From the NCBI GenBank assembly GCA_963781155.1, contig CAWAEC010000007.1:186001-250000 (forward strand): a stretch of DNA of 64,000 nucleotides, in the 5' to 3' direction. Below are positions 7,782 to 17,329 of the stretch, piece after piece (the stretch's first letter is position 1; each line of letters opens with the position of its first letter). The position numbers and the translations under genes were made by a program. Source of the stretch: PALSA-693 sp963781155. Lineage in GTDB: Bacteria > Actinomycetota > Acidimicrobiia > Acidimicrobiales > Palsa-688. The notes under the pieces are model-generated. The model was not told where the DNA came from. It did not search any database and saw nothing but the letters and a program-made list of their open reading frames with translations.

Positions 7782-8602
7782 ATGGCCTCGGACACCACCA
7801 CCTTCCCTCTCACCGGACCGATCAAGCTGCAGGTTCGGCTCGGTTACGGCAGCATCACCGTCACGGCCCAGGACGATCCCGCGAGGCGACCGTCCGGCTC
7901 AGCCCGCGGCACCGTGATAGCGATGTCCTGGATCGCATCACTGTCAGGATGGAGGGGCCGACCCTGCTCGTCACCGGACCGCACCAGGGTGGACTGGCAG
8001 ACCTGATCGGCATGTGGCGGCGGAACGGTGACGGTATCGATGCCGTGATCCACGTTCCGGCCGGCACCCCTGTCAGGATCGCATCGGCCAGCGATGCCAT
8101 CACGGTGACCGGCCAGTGTGGCGACGCCGACATCGCCTCGAGCGCGGCACACATCGACGTGGAAACGGTGGCTGGCGACCTGCGACTGCGCTACGGGAAT
8201 GGCGACAGCCATATCGCGGCGGTCACGGGCTCGGCGCACGTAGCCGCCGGTCGAGGCAACGTGTCGTTCGGGGAAGTAGGGGCTGCCCTGGAATGCCGGT
8301 TCGGCAGCGGGGAACTCAACGCTGTGGTCACACACGGCGACGTACACGCACGCGCCGGCAAGGCAGTGGCGGAACTGGGGGCCGTCTATGGCGACGTCGA
8401 CCTGGCCTTCGGCGCCGGCGCGATGAACATCGGGTTGCCGGCGGGTGTGGCTGCCCACGTGGATGCGACGAGCGGCACTGGTCAAGTACACACCGACCTG
8501 CCGGTCGAGCCTGCACCGGCGCCGGGCAGGCACACAATCTCGGTACGAGCCCGAACGGGGGCCGGCGACATCCGGCTCCAGCGGGCGGCGGCGGCGGCGT
8601 AG
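7782..8602 (+). pseudogene. DUF4097 beta-repeat protein, frameshifted
   Basis: The true N-terminus starts at ATG 7782 behind AGAAAGGA (MASDTTTFPLTGPIKL, then VRLGYGSITVTAQDDPA) and the protein continues in another frame from 7886 (ATVRLSPRHRDSDVLDRITV). One missing base at about 7884, where GCGGAGGCG is expected but GCGAGGCG is read, explains the break. The rest is a run of short beta-strand repeats (IDVETVAGDLRL, SGELNAVVTHGDVHA and similar) typical of DUF4097 'toast-rack' adhesin-like proteins; there is no signal peptide. Repaired length would be about 273 residues. It follows the RHH gene and is probably co-transcribed. It may be a pseudogene or a sequence error. Confidence 0.75.
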
Positions 8603-8645
8603 CGCCAGCGCTCCGGCGAGTCGCTCCTGCGCGACACTGTGGTCC

Positions 8646-9872
8646 GTGGGAGTGGGAGCAGAGCCGACCGTACACGGACGCCAGCTTGGTGCCGCTCCCA
8701 ACCTGGCCCGCATGCGAGCCGATCGTTTCGGCAGGCTCCTCGACGAAATGGACCGTCAGGGCGTGGACGGCCTGGTCCTCACTGGTTCCGGCTCCGTTTC
8801 GTACGCCACCGGCGTCGTGTCGGCCGGATCGGATTCGACTCAGGCCCTGTGTGGCACTCCGGTCGCGATCGTGGCCCGGGACGATCGCACCGGGCACGTC
8901 CTGACCAACTTCCCCGAGGGCGTTCCCGACGACGTCCAGCCGGAATTGATCCATCCAGGAGTCGCGCCTGACCTGGAGGACGGCGCCGCCATCCTCGGGA
9001 GCTTCCTCGCCGACCTGTTCCCGGCTGGGTCTCGCCTCGCCTTCGACGACGTTCCCCACCCGCTGCGGCGCCGGTTGGCCGGCCGGGAGATCCTCGGGTC
9101 CGCCCGGATCCTGGGGCCGGCCAAGCTTTGCAAGACGGTCGACGAACTGGCCTGCATCCGTACCGCGCAGGCGATCAACGAAACGGCAATGCTCGACGTC
9201 TACCGGCAACTCCGTCCGGGAGTCCGCCAGAACGAGCTCACGGCCTGCTTCCTGCGCCGGATATTCGAGTTGGGCGCTACTGCGAACTGCGTTGATCCCA
9301 TCTGGCAGGCGATGCCGGCGTCGCTCAATGTCGGGCCCTGGACGACCCATGGGGGCATCGCCTTCCCCCTGGCCAGCACCGACGCCTTCATTCGTGACGG
9401 CGACGTGATCTGGGTCGATAGCGGTATCTCGTACAAGGGATACGCGTCGGACTTCGGCCGGACGTGGATTGTGGGTGATGACCCGCGGCCCGGCAAGCGC
9501 CAGGAGGCGCTGTTCGAGCGGTGGACGGATGTGATGCGGGCGGTTCTCGAATGTTGCCGTCCCGGCGTCTCCAGCCTCGATTTGGGCCGGGCCGCGATCG
9601 AGGCCAACGGTGGCACGAAGCCCTGGATCGACCACTTCTATCTGGCGCACGGCGTGGGCACCGAGAGTGCCGAGATGCCACTTGTCGGCACGGATCTCGG
9701 CGAAGCGTTCGACGAAGCGCTCGTCCTCCAGCCGGGCATGGTTCTCGTCCTCGAGCCCGTCACCTGGGAGGACGGCGCAGCGGGCTTCCGTGCTGAGGAC
9801 ATCTTCGCCATCACTGACGACGGGTGGGCTGCGTTGAGCAGCCATCCTTTTGATCCCTTCGGAATGGCATGA
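8646..9872 (+). CDS. M24 family metallopeptidase (Xaa-Pro aminopeptidase-like)
   Basis: A 408-residue protein with a creatinase-like N-terminal domain and a pita-bread C-terminal domain. All five metal ligands are visible: Asp258 (WVDSG), Asp269 (SDFGRT), His335 (HGVG), Glu370 (LEP) and Glu384 (RAEDI). It should therefore be an active dinuclear metal hydrolase of the Xaa-Pro peptidase, creatinase or ectoine-hydrolase type. The start is uncertain: GTG at 8646 or 8652 fits because conserved residues begin at about APNLARMRADRF, but no strong Shine-Dalgarno is seen. It overlaps the next gene by ATGA, so the two are translationally coupled and may form a heteromer. Confidence 0.87.
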   Translation: MGVGAEPTVHGRQLGAAPNLARMRADRFGRLLDEMDRQGVDGLVLTGSGSVSYATGVVSAGSDSTQALCGTPVAIVARDDRTGHVLTNFPEGVPDDVQPELIHPGVAPDLEDGAAILGSFLADLFPAGSRLAFDDVPHPLRRRLAGREILGSARILGPAKLCKTVDELACIRTAQAINETAMLDVYRQLRPGVRQNELTACFLRRIFELGATANCVDPIWQAMPASLNVGPWTTHGGIAFPLASTDAFIRDGDVIWVDSGISYKGYASDFGRTWIVGDDPRPGKRQEALFERWTDVMRAVLECCRPGVSSLDLGRAAIEANGGTKPWIDHFYLAHGVGTESAEMPLVGTDLGEAFDEALVLQPGMVLVLEPVTWEDGAAGFRAEDIFAITDDGWAALSSHPFDPFGMA

Positions 9873-11047
9873 CGCGAGCGGTCGGATACGGGACCGGGTC
9901 GTTGCGGGAGGGGGGACGGGTCGACTTCGACCGTCTCCGCGCCGATCGCCGGCGGCGTTTGTTCGCGGCCATGGCTGACGAGGGCGTCGATGTCCTCCTT
10001 CTGGGCCGGGCGGCGAATATCGCCTTTGCAACTGGCTCCCGGCTTCTCTGGACGGCCGGGCACAAGCCCTTCTCGGTCGGATGCGTCATCGTCCGACGCA
10101 CGGGTCGGATGCATTTGCTCTCGACCTGGGACGAGGGTGTGCCGGAGGAAATCGGGCGGGAGGATCTGTTCGGTCTGTCCTGGAACCCGGCCATTGCCAC
10201 CGCACGGTTGAAAGGGATTGAGGGGGCGGCCGGGGCCGCCGTGCTCGCATCGGACGGCTGGAGCCCCTCCGCCCAGACGCTGATCGAGGCCGTGTTCCCG
10301 GGGGCGAGCCTGGGCGACGCAGGCCCCCTGCTGCGTCGCAGTCGCAGCGCCAAGTCCTGGGACGAGGTCGCCTGCATTCACACCGCCGTTTGTCTGGCGG
10401 AGGGCATACTCGGCGCCATTCGCGAAGCGGTACGGCCCGGCGTCTCGAGCCGGCAGTTGGTCGCGCGCTACGGCGAGGCGGCGGCTTCACTCGGCTCCAC
10501 CTCTCCACCGACCGAGGCCGTGATCTGGACCTCCCCGCCTGAGCGGCCTGGAGTCAGCCGGAGGTCTTGGCCGTGGCGGCTACCGTCGGATCGGCCGCTG
10601 GTGGCCGGCGAGTTGGTCGGGCTGAACCCGGGCGCGTTTTACGCCGGGTATGAAGGCACCTTGGGACGTACGTTGGCGGTGGGCGGAGAAGCGAGCGATG
10701 TGGCGATGGCCCTGGACCGCCGCTGTCGAGAGGGGCTGGATGCGACGATTGCTGCGTGCCGGCTCGGTGCCACAGGTTTCGACTTGCTCGCCGCCTGGAA
10801 GGCGGCCACCGGAGTTGAGCCACCGGAGGTTCTGGCTCGAGGGGTGGGCCTGGGCACGGAACCTCCGATTATCGGCAGAGGCGTGGGGGGAGCTGAGGTC
10901 ATCGACGCAGGGGTGGTATTGGCAGTGAGCGGGTCGATCAGCTCCCCCGGCGGTGACTCGGGGGTACTGGCGGAGGACGTGGTGCTGGTGGGTGCGGACG
11001 GCCCGACAATCCTGACCCGCTACAGTTCCCTGCTCCTGCAGGGCTGA
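9869..11047 (+). CDS. M24-fold protein lacking most metal ligands (pseudoenzyme)
   Basis: A 392-residue paralogue of the preceding protein with the same two-domain layout. At the ligand positions it has Asn253 (GLNPG) for the first Asp, Thr264 (GTLGRT) for the second Asp, Arg324 (ARGVG) for the His and Ser354 (AVSG) for the first Glu; only the last Glu (LAEDV, 369) remains. A bound dimetal centre is thus unlikely. The frame is intact and coupled by ATGA to the active copy, which argues for a retained structural or regulatory role such as the inactive half of a heterodimer, rather than decay. That role is inference. Confidence 0.82.
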   Translation: MTRAVGYGTGSLREGGRVDFDRLRADRRRRLFAAMADEGVDVLLLGRAANIAFATGSRLLWTAGHKPFSVGCVIVRRTGRMHLLSTWDEGVPEEIGREDLFGLSWNPAIATARLKGIEGAAGAAVLASDGWSPSAQTLIEAVFPGASLGDAGPLLRRSRSAKSWDEVACIHTAVCLAEGILGAIREAVRPGVSSRQLVARYGEAAASLGSTSPPTEAVIWTSPPERPGVSRRSWPWRLPSDRPLVAGELVGLNPGAFYAGYEGTLGRTLAVGGEASDVAMALDRRCREGLDATIAACRLGATGFDLLAAWKAATGVEPPEVLARGVGLGTEPPIIGRGVGGAEVIDAGVVLAVSGSISSPGGDSGVLAEDVVLVGADGPTILTRYSSLLLQG

Positions 11048-11075
11048 GGGCGACAGCGCGACCGGCCTGGAGGGG

Positions 11076-12428
11076 TCAGGACCCGCCGGCGGCGTCCTGG
11101 GGAGCTCGCGGAATTGGCTCGGCCAGGCCCTCGTCGTCAATCACCTGTTGCCACCGGGCAATGGTCTCGTTCAAAGGTGCACCACGGCGGGCGCCACGGG
11201 AAAACGTGGCGGGCAGATGCTTCATGCCGTTGATAACCCCAACGGTGTCGTAGTGCACGGCCCCGTCCGGGTCGCACTGGTAGTCGGGTAATCGCTCGAG
11301 CACGGCGGTGAGCATGGTCTTGAACGTGGCTCGCGCCACGTTCGAGCCGATGCAGCGGTGGAGGCCGAGACCAAAGCTGGTGTGACGATTGTGCTTCCGG
11401 TCAATCCGGATGGCGCCGGGGTCGGGGAACACCGACGGGTCACGGTTCGCCATCGCAAACGACAAGTACAGGCGGTCACCCTCCTCCAGTTTCCGGCCGG
11501 AGAGGTCATACTCACGGGTGACCGTGCGTCCGTCGCCAGGGGCAGGGGTGTAGAACCGCAAGAACTCTTCGGTGGCGGTATCGATGAGCCCGGCCAGGTC
11601 CGTCTGCAGGCGGTCGCGTTCTGCCGGATTCTGGCTGAGCCACTCCAGGCTGTGTGCGGTCAACGCCGTGGTGGTGTCGAAACCGCCGCCGATCAGCAGC
11701 ACGAGGACGTCTCTGATGTCCTCGTCGCAGGGCGGTCGCCCGCATACGTCCCCGGTGATCAGGGCGTGGACCATGCCGGGTCTCGGGTGGCTGCGCACCT
11801 CGGCTATGGACTCCGTCAGCCGGGCCGCCATGGCCATCGAGACGGCCACGACGCGGGGCATGTCGGGCGAGTTGGGCGGTGTGTACACCGTCGCGTGGGC
11901 AGGCTCGCAGTAAATGACCCAGTCGAGGAGGGGTAAGCCCATGAGGGCCATCGTCATCAGTGCCGGGACGACGTTGGCCAGGTCGTCGACGAAGTCGATC
12001 GCCCCGGACTCGATACGTTCGTCGAGGCAGGCGCGGGTCAGATCCTCGATCATCGGCCGCCAGCGGGCGACGGCGGCGGGGGAGAGATACGGATCCAGGA
12101 TCCGCCGGTAATCCCGCTGCTCCGGCGGGTCCATTTCCAGGAAGCCGCCACGGGATTGCCCGGACCCGGGCGGTCGCGGAATCGAGATTCCCTGATAGCC
12201 CTTCCGCTCCCCTTTGAAATCGTGATCGTTCGACAGCAGGGTGGCGTTGCGAGCGATTTCGAAGACCTCCCGATAGCCGCTCGCCACCCAGTGGCCGCCG
12301 TAGGTGTCCGACCACGCGATCGGACACTTCTCTTGAAGCTCCTGGGTGATCTCCGAGAAGTGATCCATGTAGTCGGGAGCGTGGCGATCGAAATGGACCG
12401 GAGTCAGCTTCTCACCCTCGACCGCCAT
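11076..12428 (-). CDS. Cytochrome P450
   Basis: A 450-residue class I bacterial P450. Motifs are the I-helix GGGFDTTT (residues 247-254, oxygen activation), the ExxR pair Glu288/Arg291 and the haem loop FGLGLHRCIG with Cys359 as ligand. No membrane anchor is present, so it is a soluble monooxygenase that needs ferredoxin; a matching small ferredoxin gene is divergently transcribed 86 bases away. It ends 28 bases from the stop of the convergent M24 gene. Its I-helix has Asp-Thr-Thr-Thr, as in many steroid, terpene or fatty-acid hydroxylases; the substrate is unknown. Confidence 0.95.
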   Translation of the reverse strand: MAVEGEKLTPVHFDRHAPDYMDHFSEITQELQEKCPIAWSDTYGGHWVASGYREVFEIARNATLLSNDHDFKGERKGYQGISIPRPPGSGQSRGGFLEMDPPEQRDYRRILDPYLSPAAVARWRPMIEDLTRACLDERIESGAIDFVDDLANVVPALMTMALMGLPLLDWVIYCEPAHATVYTPPNSPDMPRVVAVSMAMAARLTESIAEVRSHPRPGMVHALITGDVCGRPPCDEDIRDVLVLLIGGGFDTTTALTAHSLEWLSQNPAERDRLQTDLAGLIDTATEEFLRFYTPAPGDGRTVTREYDLSGRKLEEGDRLYLSFAMANRDPSVFPDPGAIRIDRKHNRHTSFGLGLHRCIGSNVARATFKTMLTAVLERLPDYQCDPDGAVHYDTVGVINGMKHLPATFSRGARRGAPLNETIARWQQVIDDEGLAEPIPRAPQDAAGGS

Positions 12429-12514
12429 CGGCCTTCCCCCTTCTCGTCGATTTCAGGCCGACCCGGGTAGTGTACGGTCCTGGACCCGGCGCACCGGGTG
12501 AAAGGGTAACGGAT

Positions 12515-12709
12515 ATGAAGGTTCGAGTCGATCCCGACAAGTGCCAGGGGCACACGCTCTGTGCGATGGAGGCCCCCACCCTGTTCCGGTTGAGCGAGTT
12601 CGACGGCCACTCGACTGCCATCTCCGAGGACGTCCCGGCCGAACTCGAGGATGCGGCACGCGATGCCGCCGCCACCTGCCCGGAGCAGGCCATCGTCATC
12701 ATCCCGTAG
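12515..12709 (+). CDS. Small 3Fe-4S ferredoxin, P450 redox partner
   Basis: A 64-residue ferredoxin starting MKVRVDPDKC behind GAAAGGG; an upstream in-frame ATG would add 15 unlike residues. Cysteines 10, 16 and 55 give the pattern CxxxxxC...CP of single-cluster 3Fe-4S ferredoxins, with the central Cys position replaced (QGHTLCAMEAP). Such proteins pass electrons to actinobacterial P450s. The divergent P450 at 11076-12428 is the likely partner, and the 86-base gap may hold shared regulation. A ferredoxin reductase is not encoded nearby. Confidence 0.92.
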   Translation: MKVRVDPDKCQGHTLCAMEAPTLFRLSEFDGHSTAISEDVPAELEDAARDAAATCPEQAIVIIP

Positions 12710-12842
12710 CTCCGCCGAAAACGGCCTTTTCTGCGCCGCCAGCCGGTCCGGGTAACGCGCCGACCGCTGGGCGCCAATCATCTGTACAAGCCGATGAGAC
12801 TACGCTCGCCGCAGGTGTCAGCTGCTGACCAAGGAGTCTGCC

Positions 12843-13154
12843 ATGCCGATGTATGTCCTCCTGAGCACCCTGACGCCGGAAGGCCGCAAGACGCTCCATG
12901 ATCGCCCGGGGCGGCTCGACGCGGTCAATCAGGAAATCGAAGCCATCGGGTGCAAGGTCGTCATTCAGTTCGCGGTGCTCGGACCGTACGACTTTGTGAC
13001 TGTCATCAACGCGCCGGACAACACGACTGCCGCGCTCCTTTCGGTCGACCTCGGGGCGCGGGGCACGGTGGAGATCATGACCTTGCCCGCCATTCCCGTC
13101 GACGATCTCGAGGCCCGCATTCACCACGCCGAACCTCTCGGCGGTACTCCTTAG
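12843..13154 (+). CDS. GYD domain protein
   Basis: A 103-residue protein with the GYD-domain pattern: MPMYVLLSTLTPEGRKTL at the N-terminus, IGCKVVIQFAVLGPYDFV (residues 36-53) and a final EIMTLPAIPVDDL strand. AAGGAGT precedes the ATG at ideal spacing. GYD domains are ferredoxin-like dimers of unknown role, common in F420- and CoA-rich actinobacterial clusters. It sits between the ferredoxin and a convergent YCII gene. No catalytic residues can be assigned. Confidence 0.87.
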   Translation: MPMYVLLSTLTPEGRKTLHDRPGRLDAVNQEIEAIGCKVVIQFAVLGPYDFVTVINAPDNTTAALLSVDLGARGTVEIMTLPAIPVDDLEARIHHAEPLGGTP

Positions 13155-13196
13155 CGCCCGAGTCCCGACACCCATCGCACCGCCGCACGACCACTC

Positions 13197-13511
13197 CTAG
13201 GAGTCTGCCGGTACCAGCGGCCGCACGAATCCGGCGAGCATCTTGCCGATTTCGATGCTTGCGGTTCCGGTGGTGACCGCCGGGTCGCCGGCTGCGAAGG
13301 CGCGGAGTATGTCCTCGTCGTCAAATTCGACGACTCCCAGTCCCCAGGATCCGGTGCTGTCGAGCACAGGCCCGAAGACCACCATCTGACCCGAATCCAC
13401 GAACGGTTGCCAGTAGGCAGCGTGGCGCCTCATGATCTCCCGCTCCTCATCAGTCATATCGAGGGCAAAGGTTGGGCGGGGAGATTTGAGCCGAAAAACG
13501 AACGTGCTCAC
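13197..13511 (-). CDS. YCII-related (YciI-like) protein
   Basis: A 104-residue protein with the YCII fold signature: MTDEEREIMRRHAAYW then FVDSGQMVVFGPVLDSTGSWGLGVVEFDDE, and the terminal AGDPAV(T)...EIGKM strand. The His in RRHAAYW and the Asp in DSGQ correspond to the conserved pair thought to act in YciI proteins. Function is not established; members near dioxygenases or P450s have been proposed to act on lactones or chlorinated aromatics. It is convergent with the GYD gene, 42 bases apart. Confidence 0.82.
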   Translation of the reverse strand: MSTFVFRLKSPRPTFALDMTDEEREIMRRHAAYWQPFVDSGQMVVFGPVLDSTGSWGLGVVEFDDEDILRAFAAGDPAVTTGTASIEIGKMLAGFVRPLVPADS

Positions 13512-13654
13512 GCAAAGAAGTTTACGGATGCCTGCATGTCCAGACGGCCGGCGGGGCTCCGCTTCGCTCCCCCGGGCGGAGGTTCATATAGCGACGCGGT
13601 CGAATTTGTGAAACAGTAGGGGGGATCAAGAGCAGCTGAACCGGAGGTCGTTCT

Positions 13655-14902
13655 GTGGCCGATACCAGCCAAGACTTCATCTTCGTACGAGAGCGGCGCC
13701 TACCGTACGAAACGTTCGACGCCGACAACCACCTCTACGAGAACCGGGACGCGCTGACCAAGTTCCTTCCCGCTGAGTACGCGGGGGTTGTCAAGTACGT
13801 GGAAGTGGGGGGCCGCACCAAGCTGGCCATCCGGGATCGCATCAGCGAGTACATCCCCAACCCGACGTTCGGGAAAGTGGCGGCGCCCGGCAGCTGGGGC
13901 AACACCGCGTCCAATCGCGGTCATGGCGGGGCTGGCGGTCACACCGGGGTGAAGCCGAGGGTGATGCCGGGGATCGACGCCTTTTTCGATCCCGAACCGC
14001 GTCTGGAGTTGATGAAGGACATGGGCATCGACCGGACGCTCCTGTGGCCGACACTCGCGAGCGTGCTCGAGGAGCGGGTGGCCGACGATCCGGACGTGGC
14101 GGTAGCCATCATCCACGCCCTCAACCAGTGGATGCACGAGCACTGGAGTTTCGTGTACTCCGACGCCATCTTCGCTACACCCATCATCACACTCGCCGGC
14201 GGCGTGGACAGCGCTCTGGAGGAGTTGCAGTACATCGACGAACGGGGCGCAAAGATCTTCCTAATCCGGGTCGCCCCGGTGCCCACCTGGAAGGGACGCC
14301 GGTCCTTCGCGCTACCCGAGTTCGACCCGTTCTGGGAGGAGGTGCAGCGCCGGGACCTGGTGGTGGGCATGCATTCGGGCGACCCGGGCTACCAGCGCTA
14401 CGTCAACGAGTGGGAGGGCATCCCGAACGAGATGCTGCCCTTCAAAGCCACCGGTTCGCCGGCTTTCCAGGCCATGGCCTCGGAGAAGGTGGTGGTACAC
14501 GACGGCATGGCTTCGGTCATCGGCCATGGGTTGGCCACTCGTTTCCCGCGGCTGAAGTTCATGCCGGTGGAGTTCCAGGCGGAGTGGATCCGGCCGTTCC
14601 TGCGGCGCATCCAGCGGGCCTATGAGCGCTCTCCTGTGCTCTTCGACGAGGACCCCTTCGAGGTCTTCAAGCGCAACATCTACGTGCACATCTTCCACGA
14701 GCCCGATCCGGGCGAGCTCATTCAGATGGGCTTGCCCGCCGACCGGCTCATGTTCGGCTCCGATTTCCCTCACCCAGAAGGCATCGCCGACCCGCTGGGC
14801 TACAGCGACGTCGTCGCGGGCTTGAGCAACGAGGACCAGGAGCTCATCATGGGCGGCACGCTGGCCAGGGCCCTCAAAGTCGGGAAGTACGCGACCGCCT
14901 GA
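13655..14902 (+). CDS. Amidohydrolase 2 family protein (COG2159)
   Basis: A 415-residue paralogue of the two amidohydrolases at the start of the window. It has the N-terminal metal site FDADNHLYE (about residues 22-30) and the C-terminal FGSDFPHPEG. Start is GTG at 13655 with GGAGG at 13643-13647. Compared with its paralogues it carries an insertion rich in Gly between residues 70 and 95 (AAPGSWGNTASNRGHGG). It closes the catabolic island before the sugar-salvage locus. Substrate unknown; a decarboxylase or hydrolase on a cyclic acid is the family expectation. Confidence 0.9.
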   Translation: MADTSQDFIFVRERRLPYETFDADNHLYENRDALTKFLPAEYAGVVKYVEVGGRTKLAIRDRISEYIPNPTFGKVAAPGSWGNTASNRGHGGAGGHTGVKPRVMPGIDAFFDPEPRLELMKDMGIDRTLLWPTLASVLEERVADDPDVAVAIIHALNQWMHEHWSFVYSDAIFATPIITLAGGVDSALEELQYIDERGAKIFLIRVAPVPTWKGRRSFALPEFDPFWEEVQRRDLVVGMHSGDPGYQRYVNEWEGIPNEMLPFKATGSPAFQAMASEKVVVHDGMASVIGHGLATRFPRLKFMPVEFQAEWIRPFLRRIQRAYERSPVLFDEDPFEVFKRNIYVHIFHEPDPGELIQMGLPADRLMFGSDFPHPEGIADPLGYSDVVAGLSNEDQELIMGGTLARALKVGKYATA

Positions 14903-14928
14903 CCGCCTGACCGTCGGGCGCAAGGCCC

Positions 14929-16275
14929 CTACCCGGTCAGGCCCTCCGATAGATCTGCGAACAGCCGGTAGCGGTCGGCCACTGGAGCCACCCAGCGGGG
15001 CTCAGGCTCGATCAGGCGCCCTGTCCTGGCCCACCGGCCCGACTCGTTGAGGTCGGTCTCGAGACCCGCGCACATGCGGGCCAGGAAGGCGGCGCCGCGG
15101 GCCGCACCCTCGGGTTCGGCGGCGACGTGCACAGTCGTCCCCGTGGCGTCAGCCAAGGCTTGCATCCAGCCGTCGGAGTGAGTACCGCCGCCGGTTGCCA
15201 CCAGGCGAGCCGGTTGTACCCCGGCCAACTCAAGGTGATGGCGGACCACGAACGCCGACGCCTCCCATGCAGCACGGCGAACCGCGGCCGGACCGTGGGT
15301 CAGATCGAGCCCGTGTAGCGAGGCCCGCCGATTGGGGTCGTGGTAAGGAGTGCGCTCACCTCGCGGGTACGGCAGCCAGACGGGCACGTCACCCGGATCC
15401 ACAGCGTCGGACGTTCCGGCGCGGCCGCGGCCGCGGCCGATGACGCTGTTCACCCAATCGATGAACAGACCGCCCGCATTGCTGGCCCCGCCCACCAGGC
15501 TGCGGCCGGGCACCGCGTGTCCCACGGTCCACAGTCCCGGGACGTCCGGCATCCCCGGGGCGACCGCCCACACGATGAGCGTGGTGCCGCAGATGACGTG
15601 CACGTCTCCGTCCTGGCCCGCGCCGGCGACCAGCTGCTCGCACCAGACGTCGACCGAACCGGCCGTGAGCAGCGGGCCGGTGCCGTCGAGGCGGCCTACC
15701 GAACCCCCGATCGTCTCGACGGCGGGAAGCTGTTCTGGTCGGATACCGCAGTCCGCGCACACCGCCGGATCCCACCCTTCGGGCCCGTGGAGGGGAGCGG
15801 AGGTGATGGCCACGCTGGGGTCGATCGCGGCTGCGCCCCCGAGGGCCCGGTTGGCGACGGCGGGGGCCGGCCAGAACCCGGCGGCGCGTGGGGCGATGTT
15901 GGCGGTCCAGCGCAGGAAACCGACGGCCTCGCCCTGTTGTTCAACGGTGTCACCAACCACGCCCGGCCGGCGGCCACGGACATCGCCATAGAGCAGCCCG
16001 GGTGTGAGCGGCCGGCCGCGGGCGTCGACCGCGGTAAGAGAAGGCACCATCGAGGCCAGACCGATCGCACGCGCATCCACGTCGCCAAGCGCGGCGAGGG
16101 CCCGGCGCGGCCCTCTCCTCCAGGCCTGGGCGGCATCGTGTTCCATCCGATCGGGCGCGGGCACGACCAACCGGTGGGGGACGCGGGCGCGGGCGATGAC
16201 CTCACCCTCGTCGTCGACGGCGACAGCCTTGACCGAGGTGGTGCCGATGTCCAGCCCGATCGTCACTGACCCCAT
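14929..16275 (-). CDS. FGGY family carbohydrate kinase
   Basis: A 448-residue sugar kinase. The N-terminal ATPase strand GLDIGTTSVKA (residues 7-17), the substrate-side GGASNAGGLFIDW block and the C-terminal LVATGGGTHSDGWMQALAD signature are all present. Start at 16275 is supported by GGGAGG six bases upstream; further in-frame ATGs lie upstream. FGGY kinases phosphorylate pentoses, pentitols, glycerol or deoxy sugars. Neighbouring aldolase, isomerase and dehydrogenase genes point to a 5-deoxy- or 5-methylthio-pentose as substrate, which would replace MtnK; that is inference. It is divergent from the dehydrogenase at 16328. Confidence 0.9.
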   Translation of the reverse strand: MGSVTIGLDIGTTSVKAVAVDDEGEVIARARVPHRLVVPAPDRMEHDAAQAWRRGPRRALAALGDVDARAIGLASMVPSLTAVDARGRPLTPGLLYGDVRGRRPGVVGDTVEQQGEAVGFLRWTANIAPRAAGFWPAPAVANRALGGAAAIDPSVAITSAPLHGPEGWDPAVCADCGIRPEQLPAVETIGGSVGRLDGTGPLLTAGSVDVWCEQLVAGAGQDGDVHVICGTTLIVWAVAPGMPDVPGLWTVGHAVPGRSLVGGASNAGGLFIDWVNSVIGRGRGRAGTSDAVDPGDVPVWLPYPRGERTPYHDPNRRASLHGLDLTHGPAAVRRAAWEASAFVVRHHLELAGVQPARLVATGGGTHSDGWMQALADATGTTVHVAAEPEGAARGAAFLARMCAGLETDLNESGRWARTGRLIEPEPRWVAPVADRYRLFADLSEGLTG

Positions 16276-16327
16276 GCCGGACCTCCCGACCATGACATTG
16301 GCGTCACAGTATGGCAAGAATGTCGGG

Positions 16328-17312
16328 GTGACCGAAGGGGACCGGCCTCGTGCCTACATCACCGCCCCATTGCGGGGCCCCGGCTTCGACCGTCTGGCTG
16401 CGATGACGGACGTGATCTATGACCCGTGGATCGAACACACACCCCTGCGGGTGTACTCGTCGGCGCAACTGCTGGACCGGGTCGAAGCCGAAGCGGCGGA
16501 CATCTTGATTGTGGAAGTCGATGCCGTCGGCAGTGACGTATTCCAGCGCCCGCTCCTGGCTGTGGCGGCAACCCGCGGCGATCCGGTGAATGTTGACGTG
16601 CCCGCAGCCACCGCCGCCGGGGTACCCGTGCTCCACTGCCCCGGGCGGAACGCTGACGCGGTGGCCGAGCTGGCGGTGGCGCTCCTTTTTTCCCTTAACC
16701 GCAAACTGTTGGCCGCTGACGGCGACGTCCGTGCCGGCGAGGTCTACCGCTCCGGGACGATTCCTTACCAACGGTTCCGGGCCTGGGAACTCGCCGGCCA
16801 GACCGCCGGGTTGGTCGGGTTGGGCTCGGTGGGTCGGGCCTTGCGGTGGCGACTGGAGGGACTCGGCCTGACCGTCATCGCGCATGATCCCTACTGCGAA
16901 GAAGCGACCGTGTCGCTGGAGGAACTACTGGAACGGGCTGACGTGGTTTCCCTGCACGCCGCCGTCACCGCGGAGACGGCCGGCATGATCGGGGCCGCGC
17001 GAGTTCGCGTCCATGAAGCCCGGCGCCCTCTACCTCAACACTGCTCGGGCCCAGCTGCACGACACCGATGCCCTCGTCGCCGCCCTGCAGTCCGCCCACC
17101 TGGCCGGCGCCGGACTCGACCATTTCGTGGGAGAGCATTTGCCGTACGGCCACCCGTTGCTCTCCATGCCGAACGTGGTGCTCACTCCCCATATCGGCGG
17201 GGCTACCTGGGACACCGAGAGCAGGCAAACGGCCATGGTGGCGGACGATATCGAGCGGCTCCTCGCCGGCAAGGAACTGCTCCATGCGGTCAACCCGGAA
17301 GTCTTGAGTTGA
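16328..17312 (+). pseudogene. D-2-hydroxyacid dehydrogenase, frameshifted
   Basis: The N-terminal 224 residues read from GTG 16328 and include the Rossmann motif GLVGLGSVGRAL (161-172). One extra C at about 17000 (GCGCGAG) then breaks the frame; the following codons EFASMKPGALYLNTAR continue in the other frame with the catalytic Arg (NTAR), AGAGLDHFVGEHLP and the catalytic His in LTPHIGGAT, ending at 17312. Repaired length is about 327 residues, normal for the family. Such NAD enzymes reduce 2-keto acids; here it could dispose of the two-carbon aldehyde or acid made by the aldolase. Either a real mutation or a one-base error. Confidence 0.82.
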
Positions 17313-17329
17313 GGCCGGAGGTGCCGGAC

